NCBI GenBank assembly: GCA_030645495.1
Contig: JAUSLV010000022.1
Span: forward strand, 1 to 64,000
From: Actinomycetota bacterium
GTDB lineage: Bacteria; Actinomycetota; Acidimicrobiia; Acidimicrobiales; Ilumatobacteraceae
Length of the DNA stretch: 64,000 nucleotides
Direction: 5' to 3'
A program made the position numbers and the translations under genes. Each line of letters begins with the position of its first letter. Position 1 is the first letter of the stretch. Shown here piece after piece: positions 9,491 through 19,200 of this stretch. The notes beneath the pieces were generated by a model, which was given only the letters and a program-made list of their open reading frames with translations, was not told the origin of the DNA and did no database searches.

Positions 9491-10633
9491 ATGATCGAAC
9501 GCACCGAAGAGCACGACGCCTTCCGCGCCGTCGTGCGCGACTTCGCCCGTCGCGACCTGTTGCCTCACGTGGATCGGTGGGAGGCCGCCGGCGAGTTGCC
9601 GATGGAGGCCGTCGCCAAGATGGCCGACCTCGGTCTGTTCGGCATCGCCTTCCCCGAGTCGCTCGGTGGCGGCGGCGGCGACTTCACCTCGCTGTGCATC
9701 GCGATCGAGGAGATCGGCCAGGTGAACCAGAGCTTGGGCATCACCCTGTCGGCCGGCGTGGGCCTTGGCGCCAACCCGATCCACTCGTTCGGCACCGCCG
9801 ACCAGCAGGCCGAGTGGCTGCCCGACCTGATCGCCGGCACCCGCCTCGGCGCGTTCGGCCTCACCGAGCCCGATGCCGGCAGCGACGCCGGCGGCACGCG
9901 CACCAAGGCCGTGTTCGACGAGGCCTCGAACGAGTGGGTGATCAACGGCAGCAAGGCGTTCATCACCAACAGCGGCACGCCGATCACCTCGATCGTCACC
10001 GTCACCGCGCTCACCGGCCCGGGCGAGATCAGCTCGTTCGTGGTGCCCGCCGGCACCCCCGGCCTGATCGTCGAGCCCGCATACAACAAGCTGGGCTGGC
10101 ACGCCAGCGACACTCATGGCCTCACGCTCGTCGACTGTCGCGTGCCCGCAGCCAACATGCTGGGTGCCCGCGGCACCGGCTTTCGCAACTTCCTCAAGAT
10201 CCTCGACGACGGGCGCATCGCGATCAGCGCCCTGGCGGTGGGCAGCGCCCAGGCGTGCCTCGACATCGGCGTGCAGTACGCCAAGGAGCGCCATGCGTTC
10301 GGTGGCCCGATCGGCCGCTTCCAAGGCCTCGCCTTCCAGCTGGCCGACCTGGCCGTGGCGGTGCAGAACAGCCGCAACCTCACCTACGGCGCGGCCCGGC
10401 TGAAAGACCAGGGCAAGCCGTTCAAGCAAGAGGCGGCGATGGCCAAGCTGTACAGCACCGAGACGGCGATGACCGCCGCTCGCGTGGCCACACAAGTGCT
10501 CGGCGGGTCGGGGTTCATCGAAGGCCCGGCCGCCCGCTTCTACCGCGACGCCAAGATCCTCGAGGTGGGCGAAGGCACCAGCGAGATCCAGCGCCTGGTG
10601 ATTTCCCGCGGCCTCGGCCTGCCGGTGGGATGA
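9491..10633 (+). CDS. Acyl-CoA dehydrogenase
   Basis: The 380-residue FAD enzyme introduces an alpha-beta double bond into an acyl-CoA and passes electrons to ETF. Visible signatures are FGLTEPDAGSDAGG (FAD and substrate loop), QVLGGSGFIEGPAARFYRDA, and GEGTSEIQRLVISR near the C-terminus, where the Glu of EGTSEIQ is the catalytic base in short and branched-chain members. Length and motifs fit the short-chain, isovaleryl or butyryl group but do not fix the chain length. GAAAGAGGG precedes the ATG. The carboxylase beta gene follows after seven bases, so they form an operon, probably controlled by the palindromes at 9428-9470. Together with the HMG-CoA-lyase-like gene this could be a branched-chain (leucine) degradation set. 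Confidence 0.92.
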   Translation: MIERTEEHDAFRAVVRDFARRDLLPHVDRWEAAGELPMEAVAKMADLGLFGIAFPESLGGGGGDFTSLCIAIEEIGQVNQSLGITLSAGVGLGANPIHSFGTADQQAEWLPDLIAGTRLGAFGLTEPDAGSDAGGTRTKAVFDEASNEWVINGSKAFITNSGTPITSIVTVTALTGPGEISSFVVPAGTPGLIVEPAYNKLGWHASDTHGLTLVDCRVPAANMLGARGTGFRNFLKILDDGRIAISALAVGSAQACLDIGVQYAKERHAFGGPIGRFQGLAFQLADLAVAVQNSRNLTYGAARLKDQGKPFKQEAAMAKLYSTETAMTAARVATQVLGGSGFIEGPAARFYRDAKILEVGEGTSEIQRLVISRGLGLPVG

Positions 10634-10640
10634 TCGCACC

Positions 10641-12167
10641 GTGAACGAACACGAAGACCTCGTCGCCCGCGAAGATCGCGCCCGGCTGGGCAACCTGCAC
10701 AAGGAGGGCGACAAGCTCGCCCGCCAGAACAAGCTGTTCGTGCGCGACCGGCTGGCGTTGTTGTTCGACGAGGGCACGTTCGTGGAGGACGGCCTGCTGG
10801 CCAACACGATGGCCGAGGATCTGCCGGCCGACGGCGTGGTGACCGGCCAAGGTCGCGTGGATGGCCGCCCGGCCCTCGTGGTGGCCAACGACCCCACCGT
10901 GAAGGCCGGCTCGTGGGGTGCACGCACCGTGGAGAAGATCGTGCGCGTCACCGAGTACGCACTGCGCCACGAACTGCCGATCTTCTGGTTCATCGACAGC
11001 GCCGGCGCGCGCATCACCGACCAGGTGGACCTGTTCCCCGGCCGCCGCGGCGCGGGCCGCATCTTCGCCAACCAGGTGAAGCTGTCGGGCAAAGTGCCGC
11101 AGATCTGCTGCCTGTTCGGCCCGTCCGCGGCCGGCGGCGCCTACATCCCTGCGTTCTGCGACGTGGTGATCATGGTGGAGGGCAACGCCAGCATGTACCT
11201 CGGCTCGCCGCGCATGGCCGAAGAGGTGATCGGCGAACGGGTGACGCTAGAAGAGATGGGCGGCGCGCGCATGCACGCCAGTGTCAGCGGCTGCGGCGAC
11301 CAACTGGCGCACGACGACCCCGATGCGATCGAGCAGGCCAAGCACCTGTTCAGCTACCTGCCCGAGCGTTGGCGGGAGAGCCCGCAGCGGGTGCAGCCCG
11401 AGCCGCCCGTGCGCGAGCTCACCCGCAAGGAACTGCCCGCGCTGGAAGCCGCCGGCTACGACATGCGCAAGGTGATCGAGTGCCTGGTGGATGCCGACAG
11501 CTTCTTCGAGCTGAAGCCACTGTTCGCACCCGAGCTCACCACCGGCTTCGGCCGCCTGGATGGGCAGGTCGTGGGCATCGTGGCCAACAACCCGATGCAC
11601 AAGGGTGGCGTGCTGTTCGGCGACTCGGCCGACAAGGCGGCCCGCTTCGTGTGGATGTGCGATGCGTACAACATCCCGCTCGTGTTCCTGGCCGACGTGC
11701 CCGGGTTCATGATCGGCAGCCAGGTGGAACGCCAGGGCATCATCCGCCACGGGGCGAAGATGATCACCGCCGTCACCGAGGCCACGGTGCCGAAGATCAG
11801 CGTGATCGTGCGCAAGGCCTACGGCGCCGGCCTGTACGCGATGTGCGGCCCCGCGTTCGACCCGATCGCCGTGATCGCGCTGCCCACCGCCAAGATCGCG
11901 GTGATGGGCCCCGAGGCCGCGGTGAACGCTGTGTACGCGAACAAGATCCAGGCCATCGCCGACCCCGCCGAGCGCGCCGCGTACGTGGCCGCGCGCCGCG
12001 AGGAGTACGAGGTGGACGTGGATCTGTACCGCCTGGCCAGCGAGCTGGTGATCGACAGCGTGATCCCGTTCGAGGCCCTGCGCACCGAACTGATCAACCG
12101 CTTCGCGCTCGCCGACCCAGTGGATCGCCACGCGGTGGAAAAGCGCCACGCGATCTACATGGGCTGA
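10641..12167 (+). CDS. Acyl-CoA carboxylase beta (carboxyltransferase) subunit
   Basis: The 508-residue protein has the two crotonase-like carboxyltransferase halves of biotin-dependent acyl-CoA carboxylases. The N half contains WFIDSAGARI and FGPSAAGGAYIPAFCD (acyl-CoA oxyanion loop), and the C half contains VADVPGFMIG and GAKMITAVTEATVPKISVI (biotin side). It transfers a carboxyl group from carboxybiotin to propionyl-, methylcrotonyl- or a similar acyl-CoA. The context with an acyl-CoA dehydrogenase favours methylcrotonyl-CoA, but the sequence alone does not decide. No biotin-carrier/carboxylase alpha subunit is in the window, so the partner must be encoded elsewhere. The start is GTG, seven bases after the dehydrogenase stop. 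Confidence 0.9.
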   Translation: MNEHEDLVAREDRARLGNLHKEGDKLARQNKLFVRDRLALLFDEGTFVEDGLLANTMAEDLPADGVVTGQGRVDGRPALVVANDPTVKAGSWGARTVEKIVRVTEYALRHELPIFWFIDSAGARITDQVDLFPGRRGAGRIFANQVKLSGKVPQICCLFGPSAAGGAYIPAFCDVVIMVEGNASMYLGSPRMAEEVIGERVTLEEMGGARMHASVSGCGDQLAHDDPDAIEQAKHLFSYLPERWRESPQRVQPEPPVRELTRKELPALEAAGYDMRKVIECLVDADSFFELKPLFAPELTTGFGRLDGQVVGIVANNPMHKGGVLFGDSADKAARFVWMCDAYNIPLVFLADVPGFMIGSQVERQGIIRHGAKMITAVTEATVPKISVIVRKAYGAGLYAMCGPAFDPIAVIALPTAKIAVMGPEAAVNAVYANKIQAIADPAERAAYVAARREEYEVDVDLYRLASELVIDSVIPFEALRTELINRFALADPVDRHAVEKRHAIYMG

Positions 12168-12170
12168 CGT

Positions 12171-13742
12171 TCAGCCTGTGGTGAGCACGCGGCCGGCTGC
12201 GTCGATCACGTCGGCACGGATCAGCGAGTTCGCCGGCAGCGGCAGCACGGCGATGAACACGCCGGGGTGGGCCGGCATCTGCACGAAGTCCATCACGTAG
12301 CGCTCACCGTTTGAGCGCGTGACCCGCAGTTGCCGTACCGACGCATCGGTGGTGAGGATGTACGCACCCGAGCGGCCGTCGTTGCCGAGGTACATGACGA
12401 AGGGGTCGGCCATGCTGCTCAACGGCCCGCCTGTAGCACCACCTCCCGGTTTGCGAACGAGCACCGAGTCGCCGAGAATCGCGATCGACACCGTGGCGAA
12501 GGTGCCGTCGGGCAGTTGCACCGAGAAGTCGGCGTCGTCGGGTGATGTGGCCACCATCACCTGCGTCACCGGCACGTCGACGATGTCGGTACCGGGGGCC
12601 AGTGTGACGGGCGGGTCAACGTCGTCGGAACTGTCGGTGCCGGGCCCCGTCGTCTCCGGTGCCGCCTCGATAATTGTGTCCTCGGTGCCGATGTCGCCCC
12701 CCGCCTGTGGCCGCACCGGCATGTCGGCCCACTCGGCATTCGACGCCGGGCGCACGGAGGCGGCCAGAGCCACAAGCGTCGAGACGTCGCCACGAGCAGT
12801 GAGCGACAAGGAGCGGCCATCGCTCACCCACACCAGCTGCGCACTCGTCGGGTCGTTTAGCACCTTCCAATACGCGACTCCCTCACCGAACGGCACCCGT
12901 TGGAACCGGCCCTGCATCGCAGCGAACGCGATGTCCTGCTGATCAGCCCACCCGGTGACCAACCGCAAGGCGTCACCGTCGGACCTCACGTACTCGACAC
13001 TGCTCACCTCGACCGAGTCGACGTTGCCGGCTGCCGCTGCCGACACCACGTCCATGTCGCCGCTGGTCACGAACGCGACGGTGCTGGGGAGTGAGGCCTG
13101 ATCGAGTTGCGGTGATCCGTCGACGATACGAAGGGTTTGCAGAGCCACCTTCACAGCCTCGAACGGCACCTGCCTGGCGCGCAGCTGTACCAAACCTTCG
13201 GCAAGATCGACCGAGCAGTACAGCTCGTCGTCGGGGAGCTCGCCACAGGCGGCATCACGACCCGACACGGTGAAGCTGCGAATCGCGGCGGTGAAGTGCA
13301 GGACCGTCGCGAAGTCGCCCATCAGGTTCATCTCGCCGTCGTCTGCCTGCGCCGGATCCGACCAGGCCAGCTGCAAGGCCGGGGTCGCCGGGTTGCCCGA
13401 CGTGCCGTACAGCGTCAGTTGCACGTTGTGGAAGTCGGCACCCGTGGACACCCCTGCGTCCTTCGCGGCATGGGCAGTCCATCCGTCGGGCAGATCGCCG
13501 ACGAGGTAGCGCAGGCCGCTGGGCGCGTGGTCGACGGCCTGATCATCGCCGCGCCCGGCCACCATCACGAGGCCGACCACCATGGCCGCCACCACGCCGA
13601 CCAGCAGCACCGGCCGCAGCCATCCGCGAGTGGGCGAGGTGACCTTCGCTCGGGCCGGAGCACGGAACACCGCCTCCGCGCGCAGGGCCGCGCCTGCGGC
13701 GCGGCCGCGGGCATCGATCAGGGCGAACAGTTCGTCACTCAT
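12171..13742 (-). CDS. Single-pass membrane protein paired with the ECF sigma gene; possible anti-sigma factor
   Basis: The 523-residue protein has a short cytoplasmic N-terminus (residues 1-45) beginning MSDELFALIDARGRAAGAAL, one membrane helix (about 46-64, LVGVVAAMVVGLVMVAG) and a large exported domain with Thr/Pro-rich linkers and a C-terminal beta-rich part. I recognise no named domain. Its start overlaps the end of the ECF sigma gene by eight bases, which indicates translational coupling. A small cytoplasmic N-terminus plus one helix plus an exterior domain is the usual architecture of a membrane anti-sigma factor, but the zinc HxxxCxxC motif of ZAS anti-sigmas is absent. The role is therefore inferred from context only. 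Confidence 0.75.
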   Translation of the reverse strand: MSDELFALIDARGRAAGAALRAEAVFRAPARAKVTSPTRGWLRPVLLVGVVAAMVVGLVMVAGRGDDQAVDHAPSGLRYLVGDLPDGWTAHAAKDAGVSTGADFHNVQLTLYGTSGNPATPALQLAWSDPAQADDGEMNLMGDFATVLHFTAAIRSFTVSGRDAACGELPDDELYCSVDLAEGLVQLRARQVPFEAVKVALQTLRIVDGSPQLDQASLPSTVAFVTSGDMDVVSAAAAGNVDSVEVSSVEYVRSDGDALRLVTGWADQQDIAFAAMQGRFQRVPFGEGVAYWKVLNDPTSAQLVWVSDGRSLSLTARGDVSTLVALAASVRPASNAEWADMPVRPQAGGDIGTEDTIIEAAPETTGPGTDSSDDVDPPVTLAPGTDIVDVPVTQVMVATSPDDADFSVQLPDGTFATVSIAILGDSVLVRKPGGGATGGPLSSMADPFVMYLGNDGRSGAYILTTDASVRQLRVTRSNGERYVMDFVQMPAHPGVFIAVLPLPANSLIRADVIDAAGRVLTTG

Positions 13743-14286
13743 GTCCCTCGTCCTCCATGCCCAGGCGGGCGGCCAGCGTGGCTCGCGCCCGCGACAGATG
13801 GGTCTTCACTGAACCGGTGGAGCACTGCAGATGGTCGGCGATCTGCTCGACCGACAAATCGTCCACGTAGAACAGCGCCACGGCCCGTGCCTGCTGCGGC
13901 GGCAGGCGGCGCATGGCCGACCAGAACTGGGGGTCGACCGGGTCGGTGACGGGTGCGGCCGACGTGGTGCGGGCACCGATGCGTACGACGGCCGCGGCTT
14001 CGCGTTGCAACCGCCGCCAGCGCGACACCGACCGGTTCAGCACCAGCCGTCGCACCCACGCCGACGGTTCGTCGTAGGCCGACACCTTGTCCCACTCGTC
14101 GTGGGCCGCGCTGAACGCGTCTTGCACCAGATCCTCCGCGTCACCCCAATTGCCGGTGAGTGCGTACGCCAGCGCGACCGTGCGCCGCGCCGTTGCCGCG
14201 TAGAACGACTCGAAGTCGGGCCGTTGGGGCACCGTGTGTTCCGCCTCGTGTTCGATGAGCACACTTCCTACTCGCCACAGCAGCAC
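13735..14286 (-). CDS. ECF-type RNA polymerase sigma factor (SigE family)
   Basis: The roughly 183-residue protein has sigma region 2 (FYAATARRTVALAYALTG, then DAEDLVQDAF) and region 4 (RLPPQQARAVALFYVDDLSV, then a helix-turn-helix with CSTGSVKTHLSRARATLA). The FxxfY start of region 2 and the short length match the actinobacterial SigE family of ECF sigma factors. The start is ambiguous: GTG at 14286 or a second in-frame GTG at 14262, which has AGGA just upstream. The following gene overlaps its stop and encodes the candidate membrane anti-sigma partner. The promoters it would recognise cannot be assigned from the window. Confidence 0.9.
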   Translation of the reverse strand: MLLWRVGSVLIEHEAEHTVPQRPDFESFYAATARRTVALAYALTGNWGDAEDLVQDAFSAAHDEWDKVSAYDEPSAWVRRLVLNRSVSRWRRLQREAAAVVRIGARTTSAAPVTDPVDPQFWSAMRRLPPQQARAVALFYVDDLSVEQIADHLQCSTGSVKTHLSRARATLAARLGMEDEGHE

Positions 14287-14330
14287 GTTCGGTTGACACG
14301 GCGCCGCACATCCGGCGCGAGACTGACGCG

Positions 14331-15065
14331 ATGAACGAACCTGCTGCCCTTCCTGTCGTCCTCGTGCACGGGGCCTGGCACGGGGCGTGGGCGTGGGCGA
14401 TCATGCAGGCCGAACTCGACGCGCTGGGCGTGCCCTCGTACGCGATCGACCTGCCGGGCCACGGCGTGTCGGATCAGCCGTTCGGCGATCTGCACGGCGA
14501 TGCCGCGTACGTGGCCGCGGCGATCGACCGGCTGGGCACCGACGTGGTGCTGGTGGGCCACAGCTACGGCGGCGCGGTGATCGGCGAGGCCGCGCTGCGC
14601 ACCGACCATGTGCGCGAGCTGGTGTTCTTCTCGGCGTTCGTGCTCGACGAGGGCGAGTCGCTGGCGAAGCACCCGTTGTTCGACGGTGTGGCCGAGGAAC
14701 CACCCACGCTGATCGGCGCAGCCCGTAGTCGCACCGATCACGGCACGTTGGTGCTCGATCCGCAGAAGGCGATCCCCGCGGTCTACGGCGACGCACCACC
14801 GGCCGTCGCCCAGGCGTTCGTCGCCCGGCTCACCGAGCAGCCGATCAGCACGTTCGTGCAACCCGCCACGGGTGCCGGGTGGAAGCGGGCGCACAGCACG
14901 TTCGTGCGCTGCCTGCGCGACCGGGCGATCGCGATCAACCACCAAGACCTGATGGCCGCGCGCTGCGACGACGTGATCACGATGGACAGCGACCACTCGC
15001 CGGCACTCACCAACCCGCAGCCCTCCGCCGAACTGGTCGCCCAGATCGCCCGCCGCGCCCGCTGA
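14331..15065 (+). CDS. Alpha/beta-fold hydrolase
   Basis: The 244-residue protein has the alpha/beta hydrolase fold: VVLVHGAWHGAWAW (oxyanion strand, residues 9-22), IDLPGHGVSDQPFG, and the nucleophile elbow VGHSYGGAV with the catalytic serine near residue 82. The C-terminal MDSDHSPALTNPQ provides a catalytic His in the usual place. It resembles the esterase/salicylate-esterase-like branch (HGAWHGAW start), but the substrate is unknown. It is divergent from the ECF sigma gene, 44 bases away, and is followed after 56 bases by the nitrobindin-like gene on the same strand. Confidence 0.88.
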   Translation: MNEPAALPVVLVHGAWHGAWAWAIMQAELDALGVPSYAIDLPGHGVSDQPFGDLHGDAAYVAAAIDRLGTDVVLVGHSYGGAVIGEAALRTDHVRELVFFSAFVLDEGESLAKHPLFDGVAEEPPTLIGAARSRTDHGTLVLDPQKAIPAVYGDAPPAVAQAFVARLTEQPISTFVQPATGAGWKRAHSTFVRCLRDRAIAINHQDLMAARCDDVITMDSDHSPALTNPQPSAELVAQIARRAR

Positions 15066-15121
15066 GCGGTGGTCGTACACTCGAATCAACGACGTCTCGA
15101 AACCACACAGGAGTGAATGTC

Positions 15122-15676
15122 ATGGCGAACGAATGGGGTCCCCTCGCAGGCTTGATCGGTGAATGGGAAGGCACGAAGGGCGGCCTCGACACCGCCTACT
15201 CGCACTCCCAGGAAAAGGTGTTGGGCACGCCCTACACCGAGAAGGTGACGATGAAGCCGTTCGGCCCGGTCGACAACGGCCGCCAGCACCTCTACGGCCT
15301 GGACTACAAGACGGCGATGTGGCGCGGCGACGAAGACAACCCGTTCCACACCGAGGTCGGCTACTGGCTGTGGGACGGCGCCACCGGCGAGATCCTGCGT
15401 GGCTTCGTGGTGCCCCGCGGCATCACCGTGCTGGCCGGCGGCGTGGCCGCCGCCGATGCCACCAGCTTCACGATGAAGGCCGCACTCGACGACCCGCAGT
15501 ACAAGATCGCCGAGAACAAGTACCTCACCGCCAACGCCAGCAGCGTCACCTATGAGGTGACGATCACCATCGGCGACGGCACCTGGAGCTACGCCGAGAG
15601 CACCGGCCTGAAGATGAAGGAACTGCCCGGTGTGTTCGCACACACCGACGCCAACACCTTGCACAAGGTCGGCTGA
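15122..15676 (+). CDS. Nitrobindin-like heme-binding beta-barrel protein
   Basis: The 184-residue protein starts with GPLAGLIGEWEGTKGGLD, resembling the LxGxWxGxGxG opening of the nitrobindin/THAP4-like beta-barrel family (PF08768). FHTEVGYWLWDGATGEI and a C-terminal NTLHKVG follow; in the family a histidine near the C-terminus is the heme ligand. Such proteins bind ferric heme and handle nitric oxide or peroxynitrite. The ATG has AGGAG eight bases upstream, which fixes the start. The assignment is by recognised pattern and is moderately sure; a lipocalin-like role without heme is possible. Confidence 0.72.
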   Translation: MANEWGPLAGLIGEWEGTKGGLDTAYSHSQEKVLGTPYTEKVTMKPFGPVDNGRQHLYGLDYKTAMWRGDEDNPFHTEVGYWLWDGATGEILRGFVVPRGITVLAGGVAAADATSFTMKAALDDPQYKIAENKYLTANASSVTYEVTITIGDGTWSYAESTGLKMKELPGVFAHTDANTLHKVG

Positions 15677-15703
15677 GCCACCCGCTCGCACCGCACCCGG
15701 GGG

Positions 15704-16126
15704 TCAATCCTTGTGGAGGGCCCCCGGGTAGTCGGCGGCGGCCAACAGCGGCGACGAGATGAGGTAGTCGGCCGTGGCGCGGTTGCAGGCCGTTGGCGTG
15801 TTGTACACCACCGCGATGCGCAGCAGCGCGCGCACGTCGGGGTCGTGAGGCTGCGGCTCGAGCGGATCCCAGAAGAACACCAGCAGGTCGATGTCGCCCT
15901 CGGTGATGAGTGCGCCGAGCTGCATGTCGCCGCCGAGCGGGCCGCTCTGCAGGCACTTCACATCCAGGCCCACCTGCGCTTGCAGCATGCGCCCGGTGGT
16001 GCCGGTGGCCACCAGGTTGTGGCGGGCCAACGTACCGCGGTTGAACTCGGCCCACTCGATGAGGTCGGCCTTCTTGTGGTCGTGGGCCACCAGCGCGATG
16101 CGCCGGCGTGAACGTCGAGTGGTCAT
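15704..16126 (-). CDS. mgsA: Methylglyoxal synthase
   Basis: The 140-residue protein matches the family in length and motifs: [10 protein letters not shown] (N-terminal strand and active-site Asp), ATGTTGRML (phosphate loop), [14 protein letters not shown] with the catalytic Asp, and [19 protein letters not shown]. The enzyme converts dihydroxyacetone phosphate to methylglyoxal and phosphate, a cytoplasmic bypass that relieves sugar-phosphate stress. It is monocistronic as far as can be seen, with its stop 27 bases from the convergent nitrobindin-like gene. About 105 bases separate its start from the end of the giant repeat protein gene. Confidence 0.93.
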   Translation of the reverse strand: MTTRRSRRRIALVAHDHKKADLIEWAEFNRGTLARHNLVATGTTGRMLQAQVGLDVKCLQSGPLGGDMQLGALITEGDIDLLVFFWDPLEPQPHDPDVRALLRIAVVYNTPTACNRATADYLISSPLLAAADYPGALHKD

Positions 16127-16231
16127 CTCACACCTCCAAGTCGAGGTGAACCGTATCCACCCCGATACGGCGAACGGTGAACGGGCGGTGACCGCTGTCG
16201 TAACCGTTGTGCGCGTGGCTGGGCGAGCCAG

Positions 16232-19200
16232 CTAGATCTGACGCAGTCGGCGACGGCGACCCACGAGGGCAGCCACGGCGCCGAGGAGCACCATCGCCCA
16301 CGCGGCTTCCATGAACGGCGCTGCATTCCCGCCGGCGAGCGGAATTCGCGGCGGCGCCAGGTTGTCGCTGATGACCTTGGCCGGGTCGAGCAGTGCTCGG
16401 TCGTGATCGTCCTCGTCGCCCGAGATCTGGTCGATGGTGACGTCGTCGGTGTCGATCAACAGGTCGTTGGACAGATCGGCGTCGGGGGCCGAGTCGGCAT
16501 CCTCGATGTTGCTGGGGGTGTCGTACTGGTCCGCGCCATCGGCCGCGATCTCCGCATAGTTGATGTACGACGACAGGCCGATGTTGTCCATCCGCACCAC
16601 CAACGTCAGCGACACGATCTGACCAGGGGTGAGGTTGGTGAAGTCCCACGACACGGTGCGATCGGCAGGGATGCCACCGTTGTCGGCCGAGACGAAAGTA
16701 AGGCCGTCGGGAATGCTGTCGACCACGGTGACGGGGCCCGAGTCGACATTGCCCTGGTTCATCACGTCGATGCGGAACGCGATGTTGCTGCCCAGAAGGA
16801 ACGACTGGCCACCGGGCAACACCTTCACGAGCGCGAGGTCGTAGTCGATGGTGACCGTGATCGGGGCGATGTCGTGGTCGTCCTCATCGGTGAACGGGTC
16901 GTTGAGTTGCTCGGTGGGCAGCATGATCTGATCCACCAGCACGTCGTCGGTCATGTCGACGTTCGGCGTGGAGTCGTCGTCCTCGACGTCGCCGTCGGCC
17001 ACGAGTTCGTAGCCGGCCGTGTCGTAGATGTCGGCATCGTCGAGGCTGATCTCGGCGTAGTTCACCCACGGGCGGGTGGCGAAGTCGCTCACACGCAGCG
17101 TCAGCGTCACCGAGGTGGTGGCACCGGCGGCGAGGCCACTGAGGTTCCAGGTGACCACGCCACCCACGGCGGAGCCGCCATTGCCGACCGACACGACAGC
17201 CAGGCCGGTGGGCACCTCGTCGCGCACGATGTAGTTGCCCGACGGCACATTGCCCTGGTTCTTGATCGAGATCGTGAACACGGCATTGCCGGCACCATCG
17301 AACGCCGCCGGGCCGGTCTTCACCAGTGCCAAGTCGTAGAGCACCGGCGCGTCGACGAAGGCGACGTCGGCGTCGTCCTCTCCACCTGTGCCGGGGCCTT
17401 CTGCCCCGCCGGTGGCAGTGACGTCGTTGGTCGGATTCTCGTACGTGCCGTAGCCGTCGGTGCCGTTGCCGGAGCCCGAGTTGTCGTTGTCGGTGGTCGC
17501 GTCGTAGAAGGAGTCGACGTCCTCCACATCGATCACCGCGGTCACGTCGATGCCACCCACGTCGTAGTCGTCGGCCGAGTCGAGCGAGATCTCGGCGATG
17601 TTCTTGAACGGCCGCTTGGTGATGTCGGAGATCAAGGCGGTGATCGTGAACTGCCGCGACTCGCCCGGGGCGAGGCTGGCGGTGAGATCCCACGTCACCA
17701 CGCCGGGTGTGGTGACGTCGCCACCGTCGCTGGCCGCCGAGGCGACCATGCCCTCGGGCAGCGAGTCGGTGATCTGGTAGTTGCCACTGGCCACGGTGCC
17801 CTGGTTCACCACGGTGATGGTGAACACCACCGAGCCCGAGGGCAGCATCGTGGAGGCGCCGGCCACCTTCGAGAGCGCGAGGTCGTACACCACGTCCACG
17901 CCCACGTCGGCGATGTCGGCGTCGTCCTCCTCGAAGCCCGCGGGCGCGCCGTAGGTCTCGGTGCCGGCCTCGGTGATCAGCACGTTGTCGATGCCGTCAC
18001 CGGGCACCGGCACTTCCAGCAACGTCGGGTAGGCGGCGGTGTCGGGGTCGGTGCCGGGCGTCGAGTCAGCGTCCTCCACGTCGACCAGCAGCGCCGGCGG
18101 CGCTGCCGGGTCGGGAGCGTCGTAGACGTCGGCCGAGTCGGCGGTGATCTCGGCGAAGTTGCGATACGGCCGCTTGGTGATGTCGTTGATCGTGAACGTG
18201 ATCGTGCGCGTGTCGGTGGCACCCGGCGCGAGGTTGGTGATCGTCCACGAGATCGTGTTGCCCACCACCGTGCCACCGTCGGCATCGACGAGCGTGAGGC
18301 CGTCGGGGATGGTGTCGACGAACGTGAACTCGTTCGAATCGACCACACCTTGGTTCTGCACGGTGATCGTGAACGGGATCGTGGCGTCGTACTGCACCAC
18401 TGCGGGGCCGTCGTTCACCTTCACCAATGCGAGGTCGTAGACCAACGGGTAGGTGAGGTCGGCGATGTCGGCATCATCCTCGTCGGCGACCGAGTTGGGG
18501 TCGTTGCCGGCGTCGGTGATCACCAGGTTGTCGATGCCGGTACCAGGGGGCGACAGCAAGGCGGGGTACGTGCCGTCGTTGGTGGTGTTCGGCACCACGT
18601 CGATCGTGGAGTCGGCGTCGGTGACCGTCTGCGTGAGGGTGGAGTAGTCGGCGGCCGAGTCGGCGGTGATCTCGGCGATGTTGCGGTACGGCCGCTGCGT
18701 GATGTCGCTGATCGTCACCGTGTACGACCGGGTGAGCGTGCCCACACCGGGGTTCATGTTCGGCATCGTCCACGTGATCGTGCGCCCCAGCGAGTCCCAC
18801 ACACCGCCGTCGGTGATCGACAGCAACACCGGCTCGATGCCGGTGGGCACCCAGTCGGTGACCACGAAACCGTTGCTGGGCACCGTGCCCTGGTTCTGCA
18901 CGGTCACCGTGAACGTGGCCGTACCCGTGTCGGGGCCGTTGAGCGCGAGATCGGTGGCGTCGACCACCTTGACGAGCGCGAGGTCGTAGCGCATGTCGAC
19001 GTTCACGTCGGCGATGTCCTCGTCGTCCTCGTCGGCGGCGCCGTCGGAGCCGGCCTCGGTGATGAGCAGGTTGTCGATGCCCGTTCCTTCGGCTGCGCCG
19101 ATCGCCGGGTAGTCGGCGGCGTCGTTCTCGGTGACTGCCGGATCGGAGTCGCGATCGACGAGGCCGTAGTCGACGGCCGAGTCGGCGGTGATCTCGGCAA

